64,000 nucleotides of DNA, from NCBI GenBank assembly GCA_002707495.1, contig PAMZ01000014.1, positions 1 to 64,000 on the forward strand, in the 5' to 3' direction. Positions 41,881 to 50,536 of this stretch are shown here, piece after piece; the stretch's first letter is position 1; each line of letters starts with the position of its first letter. The position numbers and the translations under genes are program-made. The notes below the pieces were generated by a model that had not been told where the DNA came from, made no database searches, and worked only from the letters and a program-made list of their open reading frames with translations. Origin of the DNA: Halobacteriovoraceae bacterium (lineage in GTDB: Bacteria; Bdellovibrionota; Bacteriovoracia; Bacteriovoracales; Bacteriovoracaceae).

Positions 41881-42273
41881 TTAACCATCAAAGATAAATT
41901 CAAATTTATTATCGTCAGGATCAAATACAAGAAATGAATAATAATTCTTTGAATAGTCAAAAGAGCGTGGCTCCCAATCAAAAGTGTAATGTGCCGTATT
42001 TAAAACTTGATATAATTGATCCACCAAGGCCTTGTTACCTACTCTTATACCAAGTTGCACCATGCCTAGCCGAAAAAAATGATCGATATCTGCAAGAACC
42101 TCGTTTTGCTGATGCAGCATAATACCAATAGCTCCCCAATAAGTGATTCGTTCTTCTGTTTTTTCCTTATTTTCTAAGCCTAAAATATCAAAGACGATAT
42201 CAAAGAATTTCTCTGCCTCAGCAATCTCATTTACTTTTATATGAACTAATTGAATATATGTATTTACTGCCAT
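41881..42273 (-). CDS. VOC-superfamily (glyoxalase-like) protein
   Basis: 130 residues from ATG 42273 (MAVNTYIQLVHIKVNEIAEA). The single-module vicinal-oxygen-chelate pattern includes a helix after the first strand (EAEKFFDIVFDILG), the middle GVRVG-type strand (LGIRVGNKALVDQLYQVL) and the terminal strand FLVFDPDDNKFEFIF. Metal-binding residues are plausible (His near the start, Glu at the end). The substrate cannot be told. TATAAT sits six bases before the ATG, so the mRNA is probably leaderless. It is divergent from the next gene. Confidence 0.75.
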   Translation of the reverse strand: MAVNTYIQLVHIKVNEIAEAEKFFDIVFDILGLENKEKTEERITYWGAIGIMLHQQNEVLADIDHFFRLGMVQLGIRVGNKALVDQLYQVLNTAHYTFDWEPRSFDYSKNYYSFLVFDPDDNKFEFIFDG

Positions 42274-42279
42274 TTCTTT

Positions 42280-42285
42280 ATTATA
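42280..42285 (-). promoter_or_regulatory. Consensus -10 box next to VOC gene start
   Basis: TATAAT on the minus strand, six bases from the ATG of the VOC-family gene; the -35 region is weak. It is one of six cases in this window of a -10 box at leaderless distance. Confidence 0.5.
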
Positions 42286-42344
42286 GTCAGAGGAGTATGG
42301 CTTTCCTAGTTTCTTTTTCCCGCTCAAAAGTTAAAATAGAAACG

Positions 42345-42842
42345 ATGAAATTTTATTTGTTTCTATTTCTTTTAATCCCGACTTCTCTATTTGCAAATGA
42401 GACTTGCTCAAGAGTTGCGATCATCAATTACCAAGAAATTCTTGTTGATGCTGGTTCGGGCAAACGAGGAGAAGGACTTAGATTTTATCTTGAAAAAGAC
42501 CCAGTCAGTAAGGAGCTTTTGGATACCTATCAAAAAAAGAATAAGCCAACAGTTCTTAACGCTTCCGCCAGTACTTTAGGCTCAATTATGATTCTCTCAG
42601 GGATCTTACAAACCAGTGAGGCTGGTGCAGTTTCTACCCAAAACACCCTCATCTATGGAGGCTCACTACTTATTGCAGTGAGCTATTTGGCTGCAAAAAC
42701 GATGAAATATAATAATGAAAAATATCTTAAACAAGCTGTTGATCAATACAACAAGCGTAACAGTCCCCGTATTTACTTCTCTCCCTACAGAGATGATAAT
42801 GGGCAGTCTGGTGTTGGATTCGGCTTAAGGAGAAATTTTTAA
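42345..42842 (+). CDS. Exported protein with hydrophobic segments, unknown
   Basis: A 165-residue protein from ATG 42345 with a signal peptide (MKFYLFLFLLIPTSLFA-NE). Two further hydrophobic stretches (STLGSIMILSGIL; NTLIYGGSLLIAVSYLA) may form a membrane hairpin; the C-terminus is polar and ends GVGFGLRRNF, which could be a final outer-membrane strand. No family recognised. TAAAAT is seven bases before the ATG (leaderless type). Its stop overlaps the next start (TAATG). Confidence 0.65.
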   Translation: MKFYLFLFLLIPTSLFANETCSRVAIINYQEILVDAGSGKRGEGLRFYLEKDPVSKELLDTYQKKNKPTVLNASASTLGSIMILSGILQTSEAGAVSTQNTLIYGGSLLIAVSYLAAKTMKYNNEKYLKQAVDQYNKRNSPRIYFSPYRDDNGQSGVGFGLRRNF

Positions 42843-43129
42843 TGAGTGTGAACTGTTACAAGTGCGAAAAAACACTTGAGCTAACAGCTCAAAACGATAT
42901 TGGACGCTCTGAAGAATGTCCAAGCTGCTATGCAAGTTTACGTTGTTGTAGGATGTGTGGATTCTATGATAAAAATTCCTACAATGAGTGCAGAGAACCC
43001 TCTGCAGACAGGGTTGTTGAAAAAGAAAAACCGAATTTTTGCGACTATTTCAAGTTAGGCGCAGACCAAACTGGTGATAATACTGAAAAGTCAGCTTTAG
43101 ATGCTGCAAATGCACTTTTCAAAAAATAA
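42842..43129 (+). CDS. Cys-rich zinc-ribbon protein
   Basis: A 95-residue protein with a string of cysteine pairs: [21 protein letters not shown], and later single cysteines in NECRE and NFCDYF. The first four can form a zinc ribbon, the others a second metal site. The tail is helical. Such proteins often bind RNA polymerase or nucleic acids, but no specific family is visible. It starts at the stop of the previous gene and stands 13 bases before greA. Confidence 0.75.
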   Translation: MSVNCYKCEKTLELTAQNDIGRSEECPSCYASLRCCRMCGFYDKNSYNECREPSADRVVEKEKPNFCDYFKLGADQTGDNTEKSALDAANALFKK

Positions 43130-43142
43130 AAAGGCTAAAATT

Positions 43143-43616
43143 ATGGCACAAAATCCTATGACTCTTGCGGGTAAAAAAATGTTAGATAGTGAACTTGAAA
43201 GACTGATAAAGGTTGAACGAGAAGAAATTAAAACTGCTATCTCGGAAGCCAGGGCCCATGGGGACTTGAAGGAAAATGCTGAGTATCATGCAGCAAAAGA
43301 GAGACAAGCTCATAACGAAGGTCGAATTGCAGAAATCCAAGGAAAGCTCAATACAGCACAAGTCGTAGATACCTCCAAGATTGATCATGAAAAAATTGTT
43401 TTTGGAGCATGGGTTACGCTCTATAGCGTGGAAAAAGATGAGTCGAAAACCTTTCAAATAGTAGGAGAAGATGAGGCTCAGGCCATGGATGATAAAATCT
43501 CTTTTAACAGTCCACTTGGAAAGGCTCTGATAGGAAAAGAAGAAGGTGACGAAGTTATAGTTAAAGCACCCAAGGGTGATATCGAGTATACTGTTGAAGG
43601 CTTTGAGTACAAATAA
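43143..43616 (+). CDS. greA: Transcription elongation factor GreA
   Basis: 157 residues from ATG 43143. The N-terminal coiled coil contains [20 protein letters not shown], the GreA signature with the acidic tip that reaches into RNA polymerase, and the C-terminal FKBP-like domain shows [19 protein letters not shown]. It stimulates cleavage of backtracked RNA. A longer reading to 43101 overlaps the zinc-ribbon gene and is not favoured. It overlaps recG at its 3' end. Confidence 0.93.
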   Translation: MAQNPMTLAGKKMLDSELERLIKVEREEIKTAISEARAHGDLKENAEYHAAKERQAHNEGRIAEIQGKLNTAQVVDTSKIDHEKIVFGAWVTLYSVEKDESKTFQIVGEDEAQAMDDKISFNSPLGKALIGKEEGDEVIVKAPKGDIEYTVEGFEYK

Positions 43617-45654
43617 TTCACTTTTATCCAAACCTATAACTTCACTTTCAAAGTCGGGAAAGCCAACCAAAACCATTGAAAAATTAATGGAAGCTGGAGT
43701 CGAAACTCTTGAGGATCTTCTTTGGATTCTCCCTTTAAGGGTTCAAAAGGTTCCCGCCATTTCTAGTTTCAATTCGATGCAAGTAGGAAAGCTCTTTCTT
43801 GGAAGGGGGACGAAGAGACATCTTAAAGCTTACCCTGCCTTTGGAAGAAAGGGGAAAGGACGAGTCCAACTTTTTAATATCACTTTACTAGTTCAAGACA
43901 GTTTAAGCGATGAACTCTTGAGTCTTAGATGGTTTAACTCCTACCCAAATATTAGGAAACAACTCGATCAACTAGATGATTTTGTCTTTATGGGAGTCGT
44001 AACAGAGAATAAAGGCGAACTCTCCCTTACTAATCCCCAGATCAATCCCATTAAACTTAACGAAAATGATGTTCTTATAGAATACCCCACTATAAATGGT
44101 CTTGCAGGCAGGCATTTAAAAAGTCTCTTAGAAAAAGTTCCTTCAGAAGTTTGGGATGAACAAGAGAGCCTTCCTCTCCCCCACCCAATTAGTCTTATCG
44201 ATGCACTTAAAGTTATTCATGGGAAAAAAACGGATCTCAGTTTTGAGCAGGCGATCGAGCGATTAAAGTATCAAGAGTTTTTCTCAAATCAGATAAAAGC
44301 AATGGCAAGGAAGCAAAAAAATCAAACTTTAAAAGCTCCAAAAATTGTAAGCCAAAGAATGAATGAATGGAAAAATATTTTTCCCTACAAACTAACTGAA
44401 GATCAAGAAATTGTTCTCGATGAAATATCACAAGATATGACTCGGGGCTACCCTATGATGAGGATGATTCAAGGTGATGTTGGATGCGGAAAAACATCAG
44501 TGGCATTATTATCTGCTCTAGCGGTCATTGAAAGTCAAATGCAAGTTGCCTTCATGTGTCCTACTGAAGCACTTGCCACCCAACACTTTCAAACGATTAA
44601 AGAGTTATTAGGAAGCGAAGTTTCCTTAGAATTATTACTAGGAAGTACCTCAGCCAAAGATAAAAAACAAATTTATAAAAAACTAAAAAATGGTGAAGTA
44701 AATTTAATCATTGGAACCCATAGCCTTATTCAAGACGCAGTAGAGTTCGATAGATTGGCCCTTGCCATTATTGATGAGCAACACAAGTTTGGAGTCAATC
44801 AAAGGCTTAAACTCTACTCAAAAGGTAATGGTGTTCATTCTCTTATCATGTCTGCAACTCCAATCCCTAGAAGCCTTCAGCTAGCTCAATACGGAGATTT
44901 AAATATCTCGACAATTAAAACAATGCCTAAAGGGAGAAAAGGAGTCAAAACAAGAATTGTCGACCCATCTAAGATGACTCAGTTTTTAAGCTTTTTAAAA
45001 ACAAGACTCACTCTTAAAGAGCAGATATACGTGGTCGTTCCAGCTATTGAAGACTCTGAAGTATTAGATATAAACAGCGTTAATGAGTTAGAAAAAACAT
45101 ATCGAAACTTTTTTCCTCAAGAAAATATTATTGCTCTTCATGGCAAACTCAACTCAGAAGAAAAACAAAATATAATGAGAGATTTTCAAGAAGGGAGAAT
45201 CGACATTCTCATTTCCACAACTGTCATCGAGGTTGGGATCAATGTTCTGGATTCTACAGTCATGGCCATTTATAATCCGGAGAGATTTGGATTGAGTACA
45301 TTACACCAACTGCGCGGAAGAGTGGGAAGGGGAGAAAAACCAGGGTTTTGCTTTCTTGTTGTAGAAAAGGAGCTTTCTGATGAATCTAGGAACCGTCTAA
45401 AAATTATTGAAGAGACAACAGACGGATTTAAGATATCTGAAGCAGATCTAGAGTTCAGAGGTCAGGGAGATGTTTTTGGGGTCAATCAGTCAGGACATCA
45501 GTCAGGATTTCGGGTGGCCAATATTTTTCTTGATCGGGAAATATTTGAACAAGTCAGTAAAGATATTAAATTCATGCAAAAAGACCAGACAGAAAAACTC
45601 AACAACCTTCTTCTTAAAGAAGCTTCAAAACTGCACGTTTCCACAACAATTTAA
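43576..45654 (+). CDS. recG: ATP-dependent DNA helicase RecG
   Basis: About 692 residues if GTG 43576 is used; TTG codons at 43594 and 43603 are equally possible starts, and all overlap greA. The N-terminal wedge domain is recognisable ([23 protein letters not shown]). The helicase core has [16 protein letters not shown] (Walker A), [25 protein letters not shown] (DEQH box), [16 protein letters not shown]-type [10 protein letters not shown], and [16 protein letters not shown]. It ends with the TRG-type segment [14 protein letters not shown]. RecG reverses stalled forks and processes branched DNA. Confidence 0.94.
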   Translation: MISSILLKALSTNNSLLSKPITSLSKSGKPTKTIEKLMEAGVETLEDLLWILPLRVQKVPAISSFNSMQVGKLFLGRGTKRHLKAYPAFGRKGKGRVQLFNITLLVQDSLSDELLSLRWFNSYPNIRKQLDQLDDFVFMGVVTENKGELSLTNPQINPIKLNENDVLIEYPTINGLAGRHLKSLLEKVPSEVWDEQESLPLPHPISLIDALKVIHGKKTDLSFEQAIERLKYQEFFSNQIKAMARKQKNQTLKAPKIVSQRMNEWKNIFPYKLTEDQEIVLDEISQDMTRGYPMMRMIQGDVGCGKTSVALLSALAVIESQMQVAFMCPTEALATQHFQTIKELLGSEVSLELLLGSTSAKDKKQIYKKLKNGEVNLIIGTHSLIQDAVEFDRLALAIIDEQHKFGVNQRLKLYSKGNGVHSLIMSATPIPRSLQLAQYGDLNISTIKTMPKGRKGVKTRIVDPSKMTQFLSFLKTRLTLKEQIYVVVPAIEDSEVLDINSVNELEKTYRNFFPQENIIALHGKLNSEEKQNIMRDFQEGRIDILISTTVIEVGINVLDSTVMAIYNPERFGLSTLHQLRGRVGRGEKPGFCFLVVEKELSDESRNRLKIIEETTDGFKISEADLEFRGQGDVFGVNQSGHQSGFRVANIFLDREIFEQVSKDIKFMQKDQTEKLNNLLLKEASKLHVSTTI

Positions 45655-45661
45655 ATTCAGC

Positions 45662-45667
45662 TATAAT
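45662..45667 (+). promoter_or_regulatory. Consensus -10 box of the FHA-like gene
   Basis: TATAAT, then six bases, then the ATG at 45674. It lies just after the recG stop codon, so the following two genes can be transcribed separately with a leaderless message. The -35 region (TTCCAC) is weak. Confidence 0.5.
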
Positions 45668-45673
45668 AAATCT

Positions 45674-46072
45674 ATGATTGAATTAGAGATTCTTAAATCT
45701 TCCGATCCCAACCGACTTGGTATAATAAAGTTTTTTAAGAACGAACTAAAAGTGGGAGCGCATATTTCAAATGATGTCATTCTTGAACAGACCAATCTGG
45801 AATTTAGTGCAACTCTCGATCTCACAAATAAAAACCAATTTTACTTCTCGCCTAAATCAGATATTGAATATCATGTTAATAAAAATAAGATTAACTCTAA
45901 AAAGGTCATTAAAGTCGGAGATATAATCGAAATTTGTGGGACACAGCTTAAAGTCCTAAGTTTTAATTATATGAATCCTCCTGATAAAAAGTCGCTATTA
46001 AATAAAAGGCTAGGCGAACTCAAAGAACAAAAATCTCCTTTTCTCAAAGTCCTTAAGGAACTCAAAAATTAA
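45674..46072 (+). CDS. Divergent FHA-like domain protein
   Basis: A 132-residue protein. Residues about 18-100 look like a forkhead-associated beta-sandwich: LKVGAHISNDVIL corresponds to the GR-x-x-x-N-D-I-x-L start, and VIKVGDIIEICGTQLKVL to the closing L-x-x-G-D-x-I strand. The canonical Arg and Ser-x-x-His of phosphothreonine binding are not conserved, so peptide binding is uncertain. A lysine-rich tail (about 105-132) follows. It directly abuts the hydrolase gene. Confidence 0.6.
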   Translation: MIELEILKSSDPNRLGIIKFFKNELKVGAHISNDVILEQTNLEFSATLDLTNKNQFYFSPKSDIEYHVNKNKINSKKVIKVGDIIEICGTQLKVLSFNYMNPPDKKSLLNKRLGELKEQKSPFLKVLKELKN

Positions 46073-46945
46073 ATGAATACGCAATTCCATAATTTTTTAA
46101 AACTGAGTGACGGGGAACAAGTTTTCTATACGACTAATTTTAAACCAGGAGAGGTTTTAAAAGACGTACTGATCTTTAACTATGGCCTGGTATGTAGTAA
46201 TCACCATTGGAAGTATCAGATAGAGTATTTTGATCAAAAAGGCTATGCTATTCTCATTCATGATTACCGAGCTCATTATCAATCCTCTGGCAGTCATGAA
46301 ATTGAAAAAGTTACCTTCAAACAACTCGCCTACGATTTAAAAGAGCTTATTGATCATTTAAAATTAGAAGACTGTGTTTTTCTAGGCCATTCCATGGGAG
46401 TCAATGTTTGTTTGGAGTATTGTAAATATTTTGAAAAAGATATCAAAAAACAAATTCTTATTTCAGGAACAATGCTCCCAGTACACAATATCATGATGGA
46501 TACCCACCTCACCGGACCTCTTAAACCTATTTTAAATAAGATTAGAAACAGATTTCCCAGCGAGTTTTCGATTTTTTGGAAATACGGTGGCTGGACAAAA
46601 CTGATTCAACGGGCCATCCACAAAGGAGGTTTTCATCCTGAAATGGTTAGTGAGGAGTTTATCGAAACCTATTTGATGAAAATATCACAACTAGGCCATG
46701 ATCTTTTTTTCCAACTTATTGATCAAATGCAAGAGCACGATATTTTAGCTTTTGTCGAACAGATCAAAACTCAGACTCTTGTGGTCGGAGGAAATCAAGA
46801 CAAAGTCATTCCAAACTTCCTCCAAAAAATGCTGCATGAAAAATTAGAAAACTCTGAACTCTACGTCATGCATGAGGGAAGTCATGTGCCACAAGCCGAT
46901 TTTCCTAAGTTTATCAACGAAAGAATCGAGTTATTCCTGAAGTAG
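46073..46945 (+). CDS. Alpha/beta hydrolase
   Basis: A 290-residue hydrolase of the alpha/beta fold with an intact triad: nucleophile Ser107 in FLGHSMG, Asp243 in VGGNQDKVIP and His271 in EGSHVPQ. An oxyanion/strand region FNYGLVCSNHHWKYQ replaces the usual HG motif. Substrate unknown (ester or lipid). Its ATG directly follows the stop codon of the FHA-like gene, with no ribosome site, which implies coupled translation. The end overlaps the convergent gene by 15 bases. Confidence 0.85.
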   Translation: MNTQFHNFLKLSDGEQVFYTTNFKPGEVLKDVLIFNYGLVCSNHHWKYQIEYFDQKGYAILIHDYRAHYQSSGSHEIEKVTFKQLAYDLKELIDHLKLEDCVFLGHSMGVNVCLEYCKYFEKDIKKQILISGTMLPVHNIMMDTHLTGPLKPILNKIRNRFPSEFSIFWKYGGWTKLIQRAIHKGGFHPEMVSEEFIETYLMKISQLGHDLFFQLIDQMQEHDILAFVEQIKTQTLVVGGNQDKVIPNFLQKMLHEKLENSELYVMHEGSHVPQADFPKFINERIELFLK

Positions 46946-48184
46946 ATCCAGGCCTTTTAATAAGATAAGATCTTTAAAGAGTCTCAATTGAGCAGATTTT
47001 AATTGTGATCTTTTATATTCCACATGAGAAGCTTCGCCATCTGTGTTCATTTTATGTGAGCTCTTATCCGTAATTTGAACTTCGAAAGGATAAAAAAATC
47101 GAATATCTTTAGCGATAGCAGAAGTATCTAATCCCAAAAGTGATTCAACAAGTGGGTGAGAACCATACTCTTTTTTCGCAGATCTTTTAAGTTTATTAAA
47201 TTGCAAATAAAAGGGATTTTTATACTTAATAAGCTGCCTACAGGTAAAGTGGATTGCTCTATAATTTGAAGAAGAGTGTTCATTATTTTTATGTTCAAGT
47301 CTCACTAACCCACATTCTTCTGCACAATTATTGAGGCCTGCCAAAAATTCATCTTCTGAAAAATTATTCTTAATTGATTCTTGAATAAGTTCACCATGCA
47401 ACTGTTTAAACTTGGTCAGGTCAAGAAGAGAGTTCTGCGAACGCGATGGCTTTATATTATTAACAACGACAATATGATTCTGATAGAGAAGTCTTAAAAG
47501 CCTAATTGAATCAAGTTTCGTATAAGTTATAAAGCGGATTCCGATTCTATCAAAAAGCTCTTCTGCTACGTTTTCTTTTTTGTGAAGAAGCTTAATAATA
47601 ATACTATCTCTAGTTTTAGTAGACTTCGTCTCGAAATCAACCAAGGGGATTATTTCTGATTTGGACTCATTGGTAATAAAAAGTTTTTCGTCCTCTCGAA
47701 AAAGATACTTATAGAATCGATCAAAAATCTGCGTTTGAATAGTGCTAAAATATCTAGACCTTAGATCTTTATCTAAGTGCAGTATGGTATGCATGACTTT
47801 CATAACAATACTGGCCCAGACAATATCCTCTTCTTTATTTGTGATTTTAGAATTTCCAGTTGCTATTAAAAGCAACTCAGAGATATCTGTTATAGTATAA
47901 AAAACATTGGGAATAGTGATTTCAATTCCGTTTTCCTCATTTCCCTCTTTCAAAAAATATTTCTTAATAAACTGAAGAGCCTCTTGAAAATTACCGAACA
48001 TTTCTGCACTTTCAATCGGATCGCTTAAGTCATATCCGTATCCCTTAAGAAAAGCTTGTACTTCCGTATCCGACTCGAAATTTGCCAGATAATTTTTTGC
48101 ATCAATAGCAGAAGTTCCACTCGCCATCACATCGAGAGTTTCCCAATTAAAATAATATTTCTTTAAAAAGTCCGAGTGTTCCAT
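46931..48184 (-). CDS. RelA/SpoT-synthetase-fold protein (TIGR04552-like)
   Basis: A 417-residue protein. Residues 1-180 are helical and unassigned. Residues about 190-390 follow the RelA/SpoT synthetase pattern: TRDSIIIKLLHKKENVAEEL (191-210) aligns with the K-S-x-x-x-K-M region, FDRIGIRF carries the metal-type Asp212, SNYRAIHF the GY-x-S-x-H pair (Tyr308, His312), and PFEVQI the catalytic-type Glu368, then H387 in EASHVEYKR. RelA-type enzymes transfer pyrophosphate to GDP/GTP; related folds also modify tRNA. There is no HD hydrolase domain. I recall a delta-proteobacterial family (TIGR04552) of this kind without known function. Activity here is inference. Confidence 0.65.
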   Translation of the reverse strand: MEHSDFLKKYYFNWETLDVMASGTSAIDAKNYLANFESDTEVQAFLKGYGYDLSDPIESAEMFGNFQEALQFIKKYFLKEGNEENGIEITIPNVFYTITDISELLLIATGNSKITNKEEDIVWASIVMKVMHTILHLDKDLRSRYFSTIQTQIFDRFYKYLFREDEKLFITNESKSEIIPLVDFETKSTKTRDSIIIKLLHKKENVAEELFDRIGIRFITYTKLDSIRLLRLLYQNHIVVVNNIKPSRSQNSLLDLTKFKQLHGELIQESIKNNFSEDEFLAGLNNCAEECGLVRLEHKNNEHSSSNYRAIHFTCRQLIKYKNPFYLQFNKLKRSAKKEYGSHPLVESLLGLDTSAIAKDIRFFYPFEVQITDKSSHKMNTDGEASHVEYKRSQLKSAQLRLFKDLILLKGLDLLQE

Positions 48185-48227
48185 AAAAAAGTTCTCAATT
48201 AAGATTAGGAAAGTTAACCTATAACCA

Positions 48228-48722
48228 ATGAAAGATCAAAGAGTTCCCTTGCGTGACAAAGCCAGTTTAGTACTCCTTACTTTTTTTGGATCTGGTTATT
48301 TTCCTATCATGCCAGGCACTATAGGAAGTCTCGCTACTATTCCCCTCATACTGCTTTTTGCCTATTTTCACACCTCTTTTTATACGCTCGTTTTATTTAT
48401 CGTTTTTCTTACCGCTATTAGCTGCTTGGAAGCCCATAGAATTCAAGAAAAAAATCGAGTTCAAGATCCAGGCTGGATTGTAATCGATGAGGTGATTGGA
48501 ATGTTGATAACTTGGTTATTTGTATTTCCCAAAACAGACTGGATTCATCTTACTGTTATTTTTGTGAGTTTCAGAGTCTTTGATATTATCAAAATCTTTC
48601 CCGCCAATTGGGTAGATAAGAAGATTAAAAATGGAGCAGGTACCATTCTTGATGATGTGGTGAGTGGCATTTATGCCGGTTTACTCCTTTTATGCCTAAA
48701 CTATTTCAATTTGCTAATTTAA
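48228..48722 (+). CDS. pgpA: Phosphatidylglycerophosphatase A
   Basis: A 164-residue membrane enzyme of the PgpA family: FFGSGYFPIMPGTIGSLATI (19-38), DPGWIVIDEVIGMLITW (83-99) with the metal-binding acidic residues, FRVFDIIKIFPANWVD and GAGTILDDVVSGIYAG. It dephosphorylates phosphatidylglycerol phosphate to phosphatidylglycerol. It is divergent from the RelA/SpoT-fold gene (43 bases between ATGs) and upstream of recA. Confidence 0.94.
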   Translation: MKDQRVPLRDKASLVLLTFFGSGYFPIMPGTIGSLATIPLILLFAYFHTSFYTLVLFIVFLTAISCLEAHRIQEKNRVQDPGWIVIDEVIGMLITWLFVFPKTDWIHLTVIFVSFRVFDIIKIFPANWVDKKIKNGAGTILDDVVSGIYAGLLLLCLNYFNLLI

Positions 48723-48752
48723 TAAACCAACAAAAACCATCAGTTATAAAAT

Positions 48753-48772
48753 CCGTAATTTTTCCGTAATTT
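48753..48772 (+). promoter_or_regulatory. Direct repeat in the recA promoter region
   Basis: CCGTAATTT occurs twice (48753-48761 and 48764-48772), repeating with an 11-base period, so both copies face the same side of the helix. It lies just upstream of a possible promoter TTGGCT (48775-48780)-N17-TAACTT (48798-48803). No TTAC-N3-GTAA palindrome or other known LexA box is present in the 113-base gap. Confidence 0.5.
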
Positions 48773-48835
48773 GCTTGGCTAAAAAGGAAGTTAATGATAA
48801 CTTTTAAACAATCAATCATTTTAGGAGAGAAAAAG

Positions 48836-49939
48836 ATGGCCACGACGCAAATGTCCAATGACAACAAGAAAAAAGCTCTAGACCTAGCCCTAGCAGGAAT
48901 TGAAAAGCAATTCGGTAAGGGTGCTATCATGAAACTAGGAAACAACGAAAGAGCAAGATTTCCAGCAATCTCCACAGGTACACTTGGAATTGACTTAGCT
49001 CTTGGAATTGGTGGTATTCCAAAAGGTCGTATCGTAGAAATTTATGGACCAGAATCATCAGGTAAAACAACTCTCACACTTCATATAGCCGCTGAGTGCC
49101 AAAGAGCTGGAGGAACAGTAGCTTTCGTAGATGCAGAACATGCACTGGATACAGCATACGCATCTAAGCTTGGCGTTGATATCCCCAATACACTAATCTC
49201 TCAACCAGACTCAGGTGAACAGGCGTTAGAAATCACAGATATGCTCGTTCGATCTGGTGCCGTTGATCTTCTTATTGTTGATTCAGTTGCGGCCTTAACT
49301 CCAAGAGCAGAACTTGAAGGAGATATGGGTGACTCTCATATGGGTCTTCAAGCGAGACTCATGTCACAGGCACTAAGAAAGTTAACAGGATCAATCTCAA
49401 GATCTAATACGACAGTTATCTTCATCAACCAACTTAGAATGAAAATTGGTGTTATGTTCGGAAATCCTGAAACAACAACTGGCGGTAATGCTCTTAAATT
49501 CTACTCTTCAGTAAGAATGGATATCAGAAGAATCGGTGCGATTAAAGAAGGTGATAATGTCATCGGAAATAGAACAAGAATCAAGGTTGTAAAAAATAAA
49601 GTTGCTCCTCCATTCAAACAAGTTGAATTTGATATTATGTACGGTACAGGGATTTCAAAAGTAGGTGATCTACTTGATCTTGCTGTGGCAGAAAACATCG
49701 TTGAAAAGGCTGGTGCTTGGTACTCTTATAGCAACGAAAAAATCGGACAAGGAAGAGAGAACTCAAAACGCTTTCTGGAAGAGAATTCAAGCATGATGGA
49801 AGAGATTAAAAACAAAGTCCTTGCAAAAAGAGGACTTATTGAAGGTGAAGAGCCTGCGGTTGATATGGAAACAGGAGAGATAATGGAAGAAGAACCAGCT
49901 CCGGCCAAGAAAACTCGCAAATCAAAAAAGCTACAATAA
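48836..49939 (+). CDS. recA: Recombinase RecA
   Basis: 367 residues from ATG 48836 (AGGAGAG upstream). Walker [14 protein letters not shown], the Walker [16 protein letters not shown], the L2 loop [22 protein letters not shown] and the conserved acidic C-terminal tail are all intact. RecA forms filaments on single-stranded DNA for recombination and SOS co-protease action. recX follows. A reading starting at 48794 would include the promoter region and is rejected. Confidence 0.98.
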   Translation: MATTQMSNDNKKKALDLALAGIEKQFGKGAIMKLGNNERARFPAISTGTLGIDLALGIGGIPKGRIVEIYGPESSGKTTLTLHIAAECQRAGGTVAFVDAEHALDTAYASKLGVDIPNTLISQPDSGEQALEITDMLVRSGAVDLLIVDSVAALTPRAELEGDMGDSHMGLQARLMSQALRKLTGSISRSNTTVIFINQLRMKIGVMFGNPETTTGGNALKFYSSVRMDIRRIGAIKEGDNVIGNRTRIKVVKNKVAPPFKQVEFDIMYGTGISKVGDLLDLAVAENIVEKAGAWYSYSNEKIGQGRENSKRFLEENSSMMEEIKNKVLAKRGLIEGEEPAVDMETGEIMEEEPAPAKKTRKSKKLQ

Positions 49940-49964
49940 GTAGAACATAATTTTCTCTCAGTCG

Positions 49965-49984
49965 GGGGAGGCTTTTGACTCCCC
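49965..49984 (+). terminator. Hairpin between recA and recX
   Basis: GGGGAG (49965-49970) pairs with CTCCCC (49979-49984) around an eight-base loop, 25 bases after the recA stop. It lacks a T-run, so it probably acts as an attenuator that keeps recX expression below recA, or as an mRNA stabiliser. Confidence 0.45.
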
Positions 49985-50010
49985 TGCTATTTAGCCCTGC
50001 TAATTAAAAG

Positions 50011-50529
50011 ATGGACGAATTCATTCAAAATTCAAATCAATTAGAAGAAGATCAAGAAAAAGAAGAATATAAAAAAGCCTATAATTACTGTATTTTTCTT
50101 TTATCCAAAAGAGACTATTCAGAGTTTAAAATTTCGAACAAGTTAAAATCTAGAAAGCATTCATCAAAGATAATTCAGGATGTTGTCGATCAACTCACTG
50201 AGCAAGGTTACCTACGTGAAGATGAGTACAAAAAGCAAAGAATAAAGCAATTCATCTTAAAGGGCTGTTCAAATCGCTATATTATCCAAAAGCTTGGGGT
50301 GGAACATCTTGATTGCGAAGAAGAAGACATCGAAAACATTAGAGAAGAACAATTTTTATCCACTGACGATATGATTGATAAGTTAATTGAGAAAAAACTT
50401 AGAGGAAAAGATATTCCCGAGGGTTTTGAAGAAAAGCAAAAATTAAAAAATAAGGTCTTGCGTTTTCTCATCTCAAAAGGGCATAGCTTTGACCATGCCC
50501 TTCCCAAACTTGATACTTATTTTCGTTAA
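50011..50529 (+). CDS. recX: RecX-family regulator of RecA
   Basis: A 172-residue helical protein with the RecX repeat pattern: AYNYCIFLLSKRDYSEFKIS (24-43) matches A-x-x-x-AL-x-L-L-x-x-R-x-x-S-x-x-EL, followed by VVDQLTEQGYLREDEY and the second helical repeat (KGCSNRYIIQKLG). RecX binds and disassembles RecA filaments. Sequence is diverged but the position 71 bases after recA supports the call. Confidence 0.85.
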   Translation: MDEFIQNSNQLEEDQEKEEYKKAYNYCIFLLSKRDYSEFKISNKLKSRKHSSKIIQDVVDQLTEQGYLREDEYKKQRIKQFILKGCSNRYIIQKLGVEHLDCEEEDIENIREEQFLSTDDMIDKLIEKKLRGKDIPEGFEEKQKLKNKVLRFLISKGHSFDHALPKLDTYFR

Positions 50530-50536
50530 TTAGATA

